A stretch of 64,000 nt of DNA from Rotaria socialis (taxonomy: Eukaryota > Rotifera > Eurotatoria > Philodinida > Philodinidae): contig CAJNYU010001442.1 in the NCBI GenBank assembly GCA_905331475.1, forward strand, positions 186,001-250,000, in the 5' to 3' direction. The notes under the pieces are model-generated. The model was not told the DNA's origin. It ran no database searches and saw nothing but the letters and a program-made list of their open reading frames with translations. The translations under genes and the position numbers were made by a program. This document shows, piece after piece, positions 38,125-49,808 of this stretch; positions within the stretch are counted from its first letter, which is position 1, and every line of letters starts with the position of its first letter.

Positions 38125-39431
38125 ATTTGTTTGGAATAGACAAATCGTTAATAAAATGAGAAATATACTGCTCAATTATTCATATACGTAGCCATATATA
38201 TATATATATATATTGACGGCAGAACTACAATATAGAGAAATGCGAACTCGTCTAGATAAAGTTGAAATATCAATTTTGACTAAAATTTTATTTTCAGGCA
38301 GAATTAGAATTCCGATATTTGTTTACTAATTAGGGAGAACACAGTTATAAAAGTGAATCAGGATCAAAATCTTAATCTTCCATGCAACATCAAATGAGAA
38401 CAGGATATGATGAGCAATGGGAATACTACATTGTTAATCCATCCAGGTTGACAAAAAATTTAAAGAAACAGGACATGATGTTTCTTACCGAAAATATGAG
38501 GTATTAAAAGCAGTATCACCATTTACAATAAAAGAAAACAAAATCAGTGTTATTTTCATTTTATTTCTTTCTAACTTATTCTATGATCGATAACTGCTAT
38601 TGCTATTTGATAATTATACCTATTGAAATAATGACTATATCTACCATAAAAGAATTCTTAATAATATTCTTTGTTCGATGAAAATAATTGACTAGGAAGA
38701 TACTCAGACGACGAAGATTCACTAAAAGAATATGTTGTTTTCATTTTCATTTTTTTATCTGATGAGAATAAAAATATAGTCAAGTAATTGATCAGATAAG
38801 AGACAAATTAAATACATAATTGTTCAACTGATTTAGATGGTTAATAATATTATTTGATTCTTGTACACATTATATAATTAATACTTCTAAATCTAGTTGA
38901 AATACAAGAATTTTTTAAGCTATTTTAATATTTATATTTAACTTAATATGAGATAATTTCAAAAAGCAAAATTTCATAAAAAATTTAAACTCAAATCGCC
39001 TATTAAGATAAATAAAATTTGATTTTAATAACACCAGCTATTGAATGTTCATAACATGCTTTTCAACACAAATAAAAAGAACAACTTAATCTTGTTTGAT
39101 CAGCTTGACCACGTCTTTGTTTTAAATTTCTTTTTCATGTTCAAATAATGACATAGTTTGGCTTATTATTATATAATAAAGATAATTTTTGTCTTAATTT
39201 ACAATTCTCAGTTATATAAAAACAACATCATCAACTGTTATATCTGATTCGGCTGAAGAAGATAGGCATTAAGTATATCATGTAGTAAAATATTCCTAGT
39301 TCTTTCTCGTGATGATCTATCTTTTATTTTCTTTCTGCTATTCTTTTATTCTTATTTTACTTTAAAATCAACAAAAAAAAAATGATGAAAAATACATTTG
39401 TCGATTTTTCTGATTATATATTTATTGATAA
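38125..39431. other. AT-rich gene-free spacer
   Basis: 1.3 kb, very AT-rich, with an (AT)n run at about 38194-38212. No gene or element ends recognised. Confidence 0.5.
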
Positions 39432-39580
39432 TCACTTTTTTATTTCTTTTCCCAGCTCATTGATGGTATCCATGACGTCACTGGAAACAAATTTGGCACT
39501 TGATATGAATCCAATAGCTTCCGGATAATGACCGCCGTCGAGCGCTTGAAGCGCTAATTTCAGCTCGCCATTAAGTGTTC
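39432..39580 (-). CDS. Orphan terminal exon of an unknown protein
   Basis: A stretch with even base composition in AT-rich surroundings reads GTLNGELKLALQALDGGHYP, then EAIGFISSAKFVSSDVMDT and INELGKEIKK before a TGA. A TTTTGCAG acceptor precedes it. It looks like a real last exon, but I do not recognise the protein and see no convincing partner exon upstream. It may be the remnant of a truncated gene. Confidence 0.4.
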
Positions 39581-39948
39581 CTGCATTTTTTTTATTTTAA
39601 ATAGCAAATTAGTTACCTAAAAGATAGAAATCTTTTTTTTGTCATTTAAGATTTTATTTGTTCCTTTAAAGGTTAACAAATTAGACACACAATGAGTTAC
39701 AAAAATATTTAGTAAAAAATTTTACAAGATACATTTGATTTGATTTTTAGAATACAGATCACATAAATATCTATTATAAATTATATATTCGCGAAGAAAG
39801 AAAATAACAATAAATTTAGAGCATGTGAAACGTTAAGGTCTATTGTACAATAATAATGAACGATAGAGTGGAAGATACATGTTTTACAATTTATACGACG
39901 AAACATAACATTTACACTTTTTTGAATTAATATTATAATTACATTTTG

Positions 39949-40281
39949 TTAGGGTGGTTGAGGAAAATATTTTAGGATAAACCACTCTAAAATAGATGAG
40001 GAATATTTGTAAATGTATAATTGTTTTCTCTGAACGTTGAAAAACGTGAGTAGGTCAAGCTTCGTATGCCTTGCTTTTTCTGATAATCGTTGAGGAAATT
40101 TAGCATTCTTTCGAAAACCACAGCTTTTATAATAAATTTTTGATGGACAAGTAGCTATTAGAAATGCTGTCCATGTTTGTTGGTATAAGACCGCTTCTAA
40201 TGACTGCTCTAGATGTTTTTCAAATTTTACCCAGTACTTATAAATATAATCTCGTAATAAAAGATAGAAATCTTTATATTA
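39949..40281 (-). other. Open stretch of about 110 codons without a start
   Basis: No stop codon for about 330 bases in one minus-strand frame, ending PQPP then TAA. It contains YKYWVKFEKHLEQSLEAVLY and KFPQRLSEKARHTKLDLL. There is no ATG. In such AT-rich DNA this length is unusual, so it may be an internal exon or fossil, possibly of the same lost gene as the exon at 39432-39580. Not recognised. Confidence 0.25.
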
Positions 40282-40342
40282 AATGGTAGTGTATTTAATT
40301 ACTTTAGGATATAAATCTTTATCTTTGTCAACTGTTGGCATA

Positions 40343-41425
40343 CCCAGGTCGGTCAAAACGGATATCGTTACGGCGTCGTTTACCGCCGTAAACGACAAGA
40401 ATACGGGGTATTTCCGGTCGTATACGATGAAAATACGGCCCGCTACGGCACCGTATTTCCCCGTTTTAACAGGGACAGTAATACGGCCATATTTGCCCGT
40501 AGCGTATACGGTGAGAGGTATACGGCCGTTTACGAAAGTTTTGGTAGTCGCTTACGGACCGAATTTTGATTCATTTACGGCCATAAATAGGTAGTTTATT
40601 TTCAGCTTAATCGTCATATTAAACTTGCTATTGTATGCTGGCAAAGTCTATAAACTACTACAATATTCGAATTCCTTTTTTCTTCGTTTTAAAAAAGCAT
40701 TTTTTATTAGAAAAACTAAAAGAAAAAAGAAGAAACATTTATTTTATTTAAACTTTCACCTATTTTCCATGATCGGACAAGTTACATGGGAAGTCGAAAT
40801 AGTAAGCAACGAGAGGCGCAAATATACAAGAAAATTTCATAAATTTTTCAAAGCATAACCAATCTAAAAATAGAAAGAACAAACAATTTCCTGCCGAAAA
40901 GTATTAAAAAAAACTTGGCATTATGTTTTTCTAAATGAAAAGAGAGGTCGATGATGTCATCCTGCTGCTAAAGTCTCTTGCGTACTCACGAAAAGCAAAG
41001 ATCCGAGAAGTTCAAAATATTCAAATAGAAAAAAGGAAAATAAAAAATCGATTAAAACTCCGTAAAACCCTCTAAACTGTGTTTCAAACCGTACCAAAAT
41101 CTTATTCGAAGCAGATCTTCACATTGAAACAATTTTCTATAGGGGCGCCACAATCGAGGATTTATGTTATATTGTTTATTGAAGTCGATTTCTTAGGAAA
41201 TGTAGAATTTTTTGGTAGTTTTCATGCAGAAATTAAGGAACAACGTTGTTGCTGTTGAATTGTGTTTCTGCGTCTGCTGACAGCATTCTACAGATACGAC
41301 AAAAATACGTACCGTTTACGGTGCTTCGTATACGATCATTCGCAAACGATCAGCCGTTACGATCATCGCATTTTACCGTATTATCGCCGTTTACGACCGT
41401 TCACTGATCGTTTTATCCGACCTGG
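40343..41425. mobile_element. Composite inverted-repeat element, CCCA-ended group (copy D)
   Basis: Ends read CCCAGGTCGGTCAAAACGG on the left and CCAGGTCGGATAAAACGATC (reverse complement) on the right. The outer 160-250 bp on each side are GC-richer and full of inverted words around CGTTTACGG/CCGTAAACG. The middle (about 40600-41250) has normal AT-rich composition and looks like captured genomic DNA. No transposase frame. No exact target duplication found. Confidence 0.65.
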
Positions 41426-41513
41426 ATTGCTTGCTGTTTTAATGAAGTTACTATAGTAGCACGAAAGAAGAGACAAGACGGTAAACTGGACAAGATAGGT
41501 TATAGTTCAATCG

Positions 41514-41601
41514 CAAGGGGGGGGGAGCTGATTTCTGATACTAGAAATCACTGGAAATCATTAGAAATCACTAGAAATCAAGAAATCAGTTTTCCCCCTT
41601 G
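41514..41601. mobile_element. hAT-like mini-MITE with internal direct repeats
   Basis: Ends CAAGGGGG...CTGATTTCT and the matching complement. Octamers TTCAATCG and TTTAATCG flank it, seven of eight identical. The 88-bp body holds repeats of TAGAAATCAC/TGGAAATCAT. A second end of the same type (CAAGGGGGAAAAGCTGATT) occurs alone at 57316. Confidence 0.75.
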
Positions 41602-41783
41602 TTTAATCGTTTTCTTTTCATGTCAGCATTTTGAGAGAAGATAAAAGAATCAAATGTAAATTCTATAGGTCTATTCCAAGTCACTGTAACAGCAGATGGC
41701 GTGGATGTGGAAGAGTGAATAAAGAGAAAACTCGCACACACCCTTAAGTGATGACGTCGCTCGATTGCGAACATACGAAGCTA

Positions 41784-42592
41784 CTCTGAAAAAAATAAAG
41801 GAGGTTTACAGAACCCTCCGAAAAGGTTCTGCAGATTTTCAAAATGCTCCAAATGTGTTCAAAGTCTCAAAAAAAGGATAAAAATTTTGACAGAACCTTT
41901 TGAAGGTTCTGCGTTTTACCTAAGTGCAGAACCATCTCTTACAGAACCTTTTTTTCGGTTCTGTACAGCAAAAAAAGGTTCCATGAGAAAATACGAAACC
42001 CTGAAGGTTCTCTACAAAACGATTGGGTTCAGTACGGAACTGTAACGATTAATAAGACTCTGTTGAGTTTGTATCGTATTGACAAACTGGATAGAGGTGG
42101 AGTAGCTTACAGCCACTCACGGCATTGATGTTTATTCGTTTGTTCACATATCCAGAGTGTAACGACAAAACTAGAGAGTGTCGCCTATGCCCGTCGGCAT
42201 GATGGCGTATTGTGTCATCTGACATCTCCAGAGTGTAACAACTTCATACATGACGCACGTATATATAGGAGAGAGATAGAAGAGAGACAGGAGAGAGATA
42301 CATTAGAACAATGGAAAGAGAACAGAAAGAGAAGGAAGGAGAATCATCGAAGCGTGCCATCAATATCGGCACAGGAACCATTAAGGTTACGCACCAACGG
42401 TTAATGGTTTCGTACAGAACCTTCAAGGTATCGTATTTTCTCACGGAACCTTTTTTTGCTGTACAGAACCGAAAAAAAGGTTCTGTCAAATTTTTTTTCC
42501 TTTTTTTGAGACTTTGAATACATTTGGAGCATTTTGAAAATCTACAGAACCTTTTCGGAGGGTTCTGTAAACCTCCTTTATTTTTTTCAGAG
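41784..42592. mobile_element. TA-flanked (Tc1/mariner-like) non-autonomous element
   Basis: The 809-bp element is bounded by TA on both sides (41782-41783, 42593-42594). The inverted ends CTCTGAAAAAAATAAAGG continue as a match of more than 200 bp. The arms carry many copies of AGAACCTTTT/AGGTTCTG words in both orientations. The central 300 bp is unrelated and non-coding. The plus- and minus-strand frames within it are by-products of the inverted repeat. Confidence 0.85.
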
Positions 42593-42594
42593 TA

Positions 42595-43236
42595 GTGCTC
42601 CATTCATGATACTAAACTAATGTATCAAGATGCTCATTCGTGCAGGACTAAATAGTATCCAAATAGTCATATTAAGAAGGATTTTTTCGAGATAGCACCA
42701 AGTAAATAGCAAGATTATATCTTTAAAATATCGTTACAAATCGAAAATGGTATTATTTTGAACAAGTCTTATTTATTTGGTCATTCATGTATTATACCTT
42801 CTATCATTGATCGTTCTTACTTATATACTAACAGAAAGAACATAAACAAAATCATCTGCAAGTGTACCTTTCTCTAGAGGATATCTGAGAAGCCCAAAGG
42901 ACAACAAACGTTCGCAAATTATGATCTATTGATTTCCTGTTTAGAATAAATTTTGATTACAATATAGTTAATTACTATCAATCAAATACAATAGAGCTTA
43001 CACAAATTTGGAATTTATTTTCCCTTGATAACTGAAAATTCAACACCACGACGAATCTTCGTCATTGTTGAATCAAAAGATACAACATGCTACATCAGAG
43101 TCAAGTTAAGTTTAGAGTAAAAATGTTCTTTATAAAAATACTATATTTCCAACAATGCTAAATGATTGGTTATAATCACTGGCAGTATGTACGTAGCAGA
43201 GAGAAGAAATATGATTTAGACAGCAGAAAATATTTA
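42595..43236. other. Spacer downstream of the NHL gene
   Basis: About 640 bases of AT-rich sequence. No gene or repeat seen. Confidence 0.5.
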
Positions 43237-44674
43237 TTATGTTTTACAAGAACTTTTATCAATCGCAAACATTTGAATTCTATGGTTCATATCATCATTG
43301 ACCCATAAATTTCCATGTTTATCAAGTAACACTTGAGATGGCCTATATAATTGGTCTTTGTCGTGACCTTCGCCTCGTTTTCCAACAAGAACAATGCCTG
43401 ATTTACTATTTTTCAACCATCGCATAATTCTATTATTATCATAATCAGCAACATAAAGATTATCCGATTGATCAGCAACTACTGACATTGGTTGATAGAA
43501 TTGATTTAGATCATGTCCTGCGTGATTTCCACCAGCTCTAAGAACACCTTCTTTTTCACCAATAATCCATTCTATAATTCTGTGATTGTCTCCATCTGCT
43601 ATTAATAGTGATTTGCGATTCTTAATAGAAAAATAATACGGAATAGACAATTGATTTAGATGATCTCCCTCTCCATTTCCACCTGCAATAACTTCATCAT
43701 TTGGAAATTTTAATATAGAATTGAATATTGCTTCAGAATAGTACAGTGCCCCTTCGTCATCAATATACAATCCGAAACACGACCCATTTGTTTTAATCGT
43801 TTCGCCTTCACTAGCATTTTTCTTCCACATTTGCACTCTATGATTGCCTTCATCACAAACGAAAATTGTTCCGTTTTTATCAACAATAGCACCGTTGGGA
43901 TATCGAAATTGATTAGTTTGATTTCCTTCGCTATTTCCACCAGCAACTATTTGTCCAACCGAAGAACCATGCTCCCATTTAACTACACGATGGTTGAATC
44001 CATCTGTTACGTAAAGATTTAAATCATCGTCTAGGAATATCCCCGATGGAAAATGAAATTGATTTAATTCTGATCCTGCTCCATTTCCGCCTGCCACTGT
44101 GGTACCATTAGTATCCCATGTGGCACTTTCACAAATACCATCGCCAGGTATCGGAGATACAGCTGTAAAGTAAAGAAGGTATATATAATTTTAAAAAATG
44201 TATTTTTCTGTTATAAATACTTGTGGATGGTATTGATGGGCACAATGACTTAGTTGCCATTTGCATTGGATAACATACTGGACCATTTTGACATCGAGAA
44301 TGTTTTACACAAGTATAGTCTGGTTTATAACATGTTTTATTATCGCGCGCACATGATGATAACTCAGAACAAGAAATAGATAGAGATGCACAAATAGAAC
44401 TTTGATTATTATGACTTAGAGGTAGGCAACCACATCCTGCATTCAATGAACATGTTTGATACGGTAAACTATTATCACAACTTTGTTCACAGTTGAGTTG
44501 ATCTTATTGCAAAGATTAAATAGGTTCGTTGAAAAATATAAAGAAACAAAATCGTTTTACTTACGTAATAAGCAAAGTCTAATAAAAGAAAAAGAAATAG
44601 TTTAATAAATGATAAAAAAAAAGAATTTTTTTATACCCGAGGATAAAACATGTAGAAATGTACGTTATCGACAT
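43237..44674 (-). CDS. Secreted NHL-repeat beta-propeller protein with Cys-rich N-terminus
   Basis: Start ATG 44674-44672. The first exon plus a 14-nt microexon (44565-44578) give the signal peptide MSITYISTCFILGLCLLHQ. The next exon (to about 44212) is cysteine-rich, with about sixteen Cys, including CEQSCDN, NAGCGCLPLSH and CARDNKTCYKPDY. The last exon joins as PSTTVSPIPGDGICESATWD and carries about six NHL repeats. Their form is GG(N)..G....NQF..P.G....D..GN.YV.D..NHR...W. Examples are NLYVTDGFNHRVVKW, TIFVCDEGNHRVQMW, LLIADGDNHRIIEW, NLYVADYDNNRIMRW and NLWVNDDMNHRIQMF. A closed extracellular propeller is expected, ligand unknown. The gene looks intact and ends KSSCKT, stop at 43237. NHL propellers of this style are numerous in rotifers (general knowledge). 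Confidence 0.85.
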
Positions 44675-46018
44675 GAGTTTTATTTATTTTATTTCTATTC
44701 TATTTGTCTTTGCACTCTGTTTATAATGAGAATATAGTCATCTCTGTAATCATCATGACCAAGTGCGTAATCTTTTTTTTGTTTCTATTCTTCTGTTCTT
44801 AGTTGTGGCCTATTCTCTAATACAAAAAAGACTTTGCAGCGTACATATGACTAATTATTTTTTTTAATGTTTTATTCAGTTGACATGTGTATTAATAAGT
44901 TTAAAAATTCAATATTACTGTAATCTATAAACGAACAGACTATTTTATTGGAAGCAATGTCATCACCATTTTTCTTATAAAAATGCGAGTAATTATAGTG
45001 GTATCGGAACAGCTTAGGAATATGAATTAATGATGAAATTTGAGAACACACAATGCAATGCTTCATATCGAAATGTGCAGCAAATTATGAGGTCCATCTC
45101 AACATTTCTTTCGACGACTATCGATCTATCGTTTCAGGATATTCTTATTGATTGAGTAACTTTTCTGTACATTGACAATTTTTTTTCCGTGATTAACTAG
45201 ACAGGCACCAGCTCTTATGAAATGATGCAAGCATCTGAAATGATAAGCAAGCCGTCGCATTGGCTCATAAAAGTAGTTTTTCATCCATGACCACTTATAA
45301 GTCATGAATTTTTTTAATATACTGCGTTTTTTCAGCAATAATACTTGATTGAACAGTCAATAACTAACGACGAACTTGGGTTACTTCATAGAAAACGTTG
45401 CCCGATTGTGATCCACACATAGCATCATTTTCAAAGAAGACTTTGTCTTCAAACTCGTTCGGACTCAACAAGCTGAAGAGTAAAGAAATACCAGTCGATC
45501 TTCTCATTAGATAGTATATGCATTTAGTAGCATCAGTGTCTGACACTGCGTAGCTCGGCTAACACGTCGAAACTCGAGATCGCCAGAACGTTGAAAAAAT
45601 ACCATTCAATACTAGGATGAAGATAAATATCTGTTCTTCCTATCAAGCTTGTAAATATTAACTCGTATAACTTTATTCATCATTTGATCATATGATTGGA
45701 AATTTTGATCGAATTGAAATAAAACAAAAATATATTCTACTAAGAGCCACGGTCTTGTGATGTTTACTGACGATGTCATAACCTTTTCTTGAGTTTGACA
45801 AACAACAATATTCTCGTGAATTTTACTAAATGATTGGAAAGTTTAATTCATAAATTATATAGCTAAAATTGTTGTTCAATCATGTACGGTCTGTTCCTAG
45901 TAGAAAGGAAAGAAATTAAGCGAAAAATTTCTAGTCTAGAATGATACATCGAAATATTTTCGATTATTAGACGTAATCAATCAGCACGCATGCGTTTTTC
46001 TTGTTCGATAGTTATTAA
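44675..46018. other. Gene-poor spacer
   Basis: 1.3 kb. Minus-strand frames at 45126-45338 and 45364-45546 (for example YLMRRSTGISLLFSLLSPNEFED) look slightly protein-like but match nothing I recognise. They could be fragments of one decayed gene. Confidence 0.35.
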
Positions 46019-46630
46019 TCACGCTAGGATTGTTTGCACTCTAAAGCGGTTAGTTTGTTCAGTAAAAGCAACTACACGTGGTGCTCGATATCGATTTAAG
46101 CATAGTATGGCTCGTACATGGCGCCGAAATGTTGGTGACACAATGGTATAGACATAAAACGAGGCGCACGAATGTACACATAGCAAAAGTCGTCTAGCAC
46201 AAAGAAGAAACTTGTCTGCAGCTGTTGTCCCTTGACACTCCTTGTTTGTTGTCAAAAAGTAAGATTGCAAAAGGGATGCTGGTATTACTGTAAAAAGTCC
46301 AATACTTGTTTGAAACAATATCATGTGATTTACTTGACAATGAAGTTGATTGTTGTTTGCTGTGTGTGTATGTTTACGATGAGTAGACACTGCCAAATTC
46401 CACCAGGTAAGAGAACCAAAAAGGAACACTGATACCCGATGATACTACAGTAGTCAGAAAAATGATTGCTCGAGCTCTAAATAATGTCATCCATCCCCGT
46501 CGATAAGTCGATCGGCACGCTTGCAAATAGCGTTCAATGGCTGCCAAATACATACAAGAAAGAGCTATTACTGTAGCGGCAAAATATAGAAATACTTGGA
46601 AATAACGGCGAGCGGTTCATTCGACGTGTC
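46019..46630 (-). pseudogene. Rhodopsin-like GPCR relic (TM3 to TM7, internal deletion)
   Basis: The upstream block reads RYFQVFLYFAATVIALSCMY (TM3), then LAAIERYLQACRSTYRRGW, where ERY stands at the DRY position, then TM4 (IIFLTTVVSSGIS). A second frame continues FLFGSLTWWNLAVSTHRKH, the loop after TM5, then VNHMILFQTSIGLFTVIPAS (TM6), and CASFYVYTIVSPTFRRHVRA (TM7 and helix 8). The sequence jumps from mid-TM4 to the end of TM5 with a frame change, so the second extracellular loop and TM5 are gone. A stop lies just before TM3 and TM1-2 were not found. It resembles the large rotifer set of peptide-type GPCRs; no ligand can be inferred. Confidence 0.75.
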
Positions 46631-47444
46631 CATCGCTTGTGTTAGAAAAATAAAATATGATAACTTTTTGCTTTTTAAAAATTTAAAATGAAATCTATGT
46701 CAAGCCGAGAACAGTTCAAATGTGCAAAGTCTACTGTGTCTAATTCAGGTTTACGTGGAAGAATATTGAATAAAAGAAGAACGACGCGAACATATAAACC
46801 TATTGGAAGTTAGGCTTTTACGGTGTCGAAAAACAAAACTCCGGCAACTCAGATAAATCTAGACGACATGATTTTACTGATACTTTCCGACTGCTTTTAT
46901 ATAGACACAAACGTTCACTACATAACTACTCCGTTCGATTCACCGTTTTTTAACACAATTTGTCATGCTTGACTTTATCAACAGTTTTTTTGTTCCAATT
47001 TAAAATGAGAAAAAACCCTGATAATTCTCTACACACCAAGACAATAATTTTCAATGCGGATTGTAAACAAGTAGTTCAATTTCAACAGTAAGCACCGATC
47101 CATTGAAGAGATACGATTGCATATTGCTCAAGACGGTGAGCTGAACGTCAATCTTCTGATTGCATTGTCATTCAAACCAAAACAAATCTGTATAGAGATG
47201 GACACAAAGCAAGGACTCGAATGATGATCAAATTTACTTAGAAAAAACAGATATCTACATTACAAACAGCGCGGAGAAAAATATTTTCGAAGAAAATTTT
47301 ATTGGACTCTTGATCAAAATTAATTGGTTAAATTAAAGAAATAAAATTTACAAAATAGAGTAAATTTACTCGATTTAAAAAAAATGCTTTTGTTGTTCTT
47401 TTAGTAGAAGTTCGATGGTGCTTAAATATGGTCAGTAGCAAACT
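46631..47444. other. Spacer between GPCR relic and PBZ gene
   Basis: 0.8 kb. The minus strand has scattered open pieces that could be the lost front of the GPCR (for example VRVVLLLFNILPRKPELD), but nothing definite. Confidence 0.4.
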
Positions 47445-49808
47445 TTATTGCACACGCTTTCGACTATTCGTTGATGAAGTTGATTGGTTTGTAGTACTAA
47501 GACGAGTTGAAACTAGATTATAAATAAATTGGGCTGAAGTTGCTGATGATTGAATTTGAGCGTAGTTCAAATTTTGCCCATCTTTAGCAATTAGTTTAGT
47601 AATATTATCTGATGCTTTTATATCCTGTGCATATTGTTGAGCGGGCATTGTATGACGACTATTAACTGTTTCAGTGCGTTGCAAATAAAAATGAGAAATC
47701 ATATGTGTAACATTGCCTTTGCCACAATCGAATGAAATAATAATAGCATCAGATCGATATTTATCATATAGTGCTTGTGAACGTATAAGAACTTTAACTT
47801 GATCTGTATTAATGATCTCAATTGGATGTGATGAAGTTTCAAGCCACCATTGTGGTTGCGTATGTATAGCTGCTGATACAAAACCTTTCACAAATGCATG
47901 ATTAGGATTTACAACTTCGATACCAACAACTTCATCACGTGTAGCTTGTCCATTATGTTTAACAAAATCAGAAAATGCTACTTCTAAAACGTGCGTCAAT
48001 GCCCAGTCAGTTGTTATTAAATGAAGACCTTTGTCAACGAGTTCTCGTAGACGATAAGCAGCTTCTCTAGGGAAAGAAGAGGCGCAATTAATATATACGG
48101 TTTGACTGGTACGAAACGGATAGGTCATTATTTCATATTGTTGAACAATTGTAAATTTCAAATTAGTTTTTGTCAATACCTGATCAATATGATCATAAGT
48201 ACCCGGTACTACGATAATATCATCCTCACGCATATTTTTTATTGAATTTTGTTCGTGTTGACTCAAACTTTCTAAAGCTATCACACCACCAATACGATAC
48301 GCTTTTTGCATATCATCATTACCATGAGTCGTAGGAATACGTGTAGAACGATTCGTATTTAAGGTTGAATTTGAAGATTGGCCAAATTTACTAGCTGCTG
48401 CAACAAATGGTGGCGATGGTTTAGGTGAATGCTCAAAATGACTGCAATGTGTTGGGTCGTATCGATCCCGACAACCCGCACCATATCGGCATTCTTTTCT
48501 CACAATTGAAACTAGATATAGAAAGAAAAAAAACATTTCAGTCCATCCATCTCAACTGTGTGATAAGAGTTTGTTGCGGTATTTGCAAGATATAACTTTT
48601 AGATATTCAATTTATGTTTCGTAATTGATTTCCCTATAATAAAATTTTACTTACATGGTTCACTACGAATAGTATCATTATCGATAGTTTTGATTTTGGT
48701 TTCATTTCGTTCCATTGGTATCCGGGACGACATTTTCCTATTAGTGCTATGAGATGTTCTCTTGTCCTCATCCTCATCTTCATCCTCATCAGAGTTCTTG
48801 TTGCTACGATTCGAACTAAACTTATTTGAACGCCAGGATGCTGTTTCTGTTGGATGCTTGAAACGATCACAATGTGTTGGATCGGATAGATACCGACAAC
48901 CGGCACCGTATCTGCATTCTTGTTTCGTATTTCGAGCTTTAAACGATAAGAAAAGAGATATATCAGATTCAATGTTGGACTTCACAATGCACTGGCCGAG
49001 TATATGATATCTGTGTGATAACCTTTTACTTACATGATGAAATATTAACTGGCTCATCATGCACAGTTTTTGTACTTGTACGGTCTTGTTTATTTACTCT
49101 TAGTGAAGAATTCGAACCACCGATACTATAACTTGATTTTATATTATTATTCTCATCATCGTCGTCATCATTTTTATGATTATAAGATGAACGTATCGAA
49201 TTTGAAGTTCTATTTGACGATGGGCCAACAACATTACCTGATACGACAAATGATGATGATGTTGTAATTGGATGTTGAAAGCGGTCACAATGTGCTGGCT
49301 CATTTTTCTGCCGACAACTTGCGCCGTATCTACAATCTTCCTTCGTATTTGAACCTATAGAAATGATAATTGAATGATGCAAATTCGAAAGAATCACGTA
49401 TTGTTACATACCACTTCTTCTTGAAGAAAAATTAGTTTTCTGATAGAATTCTGGCGGATGTTTATATTTTTTCAAGTGTTCTGTAGATCGATCTGAACAT
49501 TGTGCATTATGTTTGCACGGCATAAGAAGGTAAGGAAGACCGTTGTGCCGATGAGTACGACGATGTTCAAGGTCGCCTAGTTTTGCGCAATGAGCTGCTC
49601 CATATTTGCATTCATCAATATCGTCTGTTGAATGTGTGTAACAGCGTGAATGATCACTTTTATCTATGTCACGGCATAGATCTAGCCAACAGCATGGATG
49701 TGAAAAACATTCATTGTGTTCTGTAGACCCATTGTGTTGTAGCAAACAGTCTGCGCCATCTCTACATGGTTTTAATGCTGGAGTATTCCACGAATTATTG
49801 GATCGCAT
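47445..49808 (-). CDS. Tandem PBZ-type zinc-finger protein with amidotransferase-like domain
   Basis: Four coding exons, no disruption seen; ATG 49808-49806 (MRSNNSWN) chosen as start, though a further upstream exon is possible. The first exon has four Cys/His fingers: CRDGADC...H.ECFSH, CCWLDLCRDIDKSDHSRCYTH, CKYGAAHC...HRRTH and CKHNAQC...HLKKYKH. Each of the next three exons brings one finger near its start: DCRYGASCRQKNEPAHCDRF, ECRYGAGCRYLSDPTHCDRF and ECRYGAGCRDRYDPTHCSHF, each followed by x-H. Spacing C-x5-C-x7-H-x5-H fits the PBZ finger that binds poly(ADP-ribose). The last exon continues with a domain of about 250 residues: GGVIALESLSQHEQNSI, VYINCASSFPREAAYRLREL, HLITTDWALTHVLEVAFSDF, PQWWLETSSHPIEI and GKGNVTHMISHFYLQRTE. 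This resembles the ThuA/DUF4350-like glutamine-amidotransferase fold; no catalytic Cys is obvious. The function is inferred to be ADP-ribose sensing. Confidence 0.75.

Noticed and set aside
40283-40594. Plus-strand frame of 103 residues within element D
   Set aside because: Its sequence follows the CGTTTACGG inverted words of the transposon.
42210-42603. Frames on both strands within the TA-flanked element
   Set aside because: Generated by the inverted AGAACC arms and the GAGAGA-rich centre; no transposase motif.
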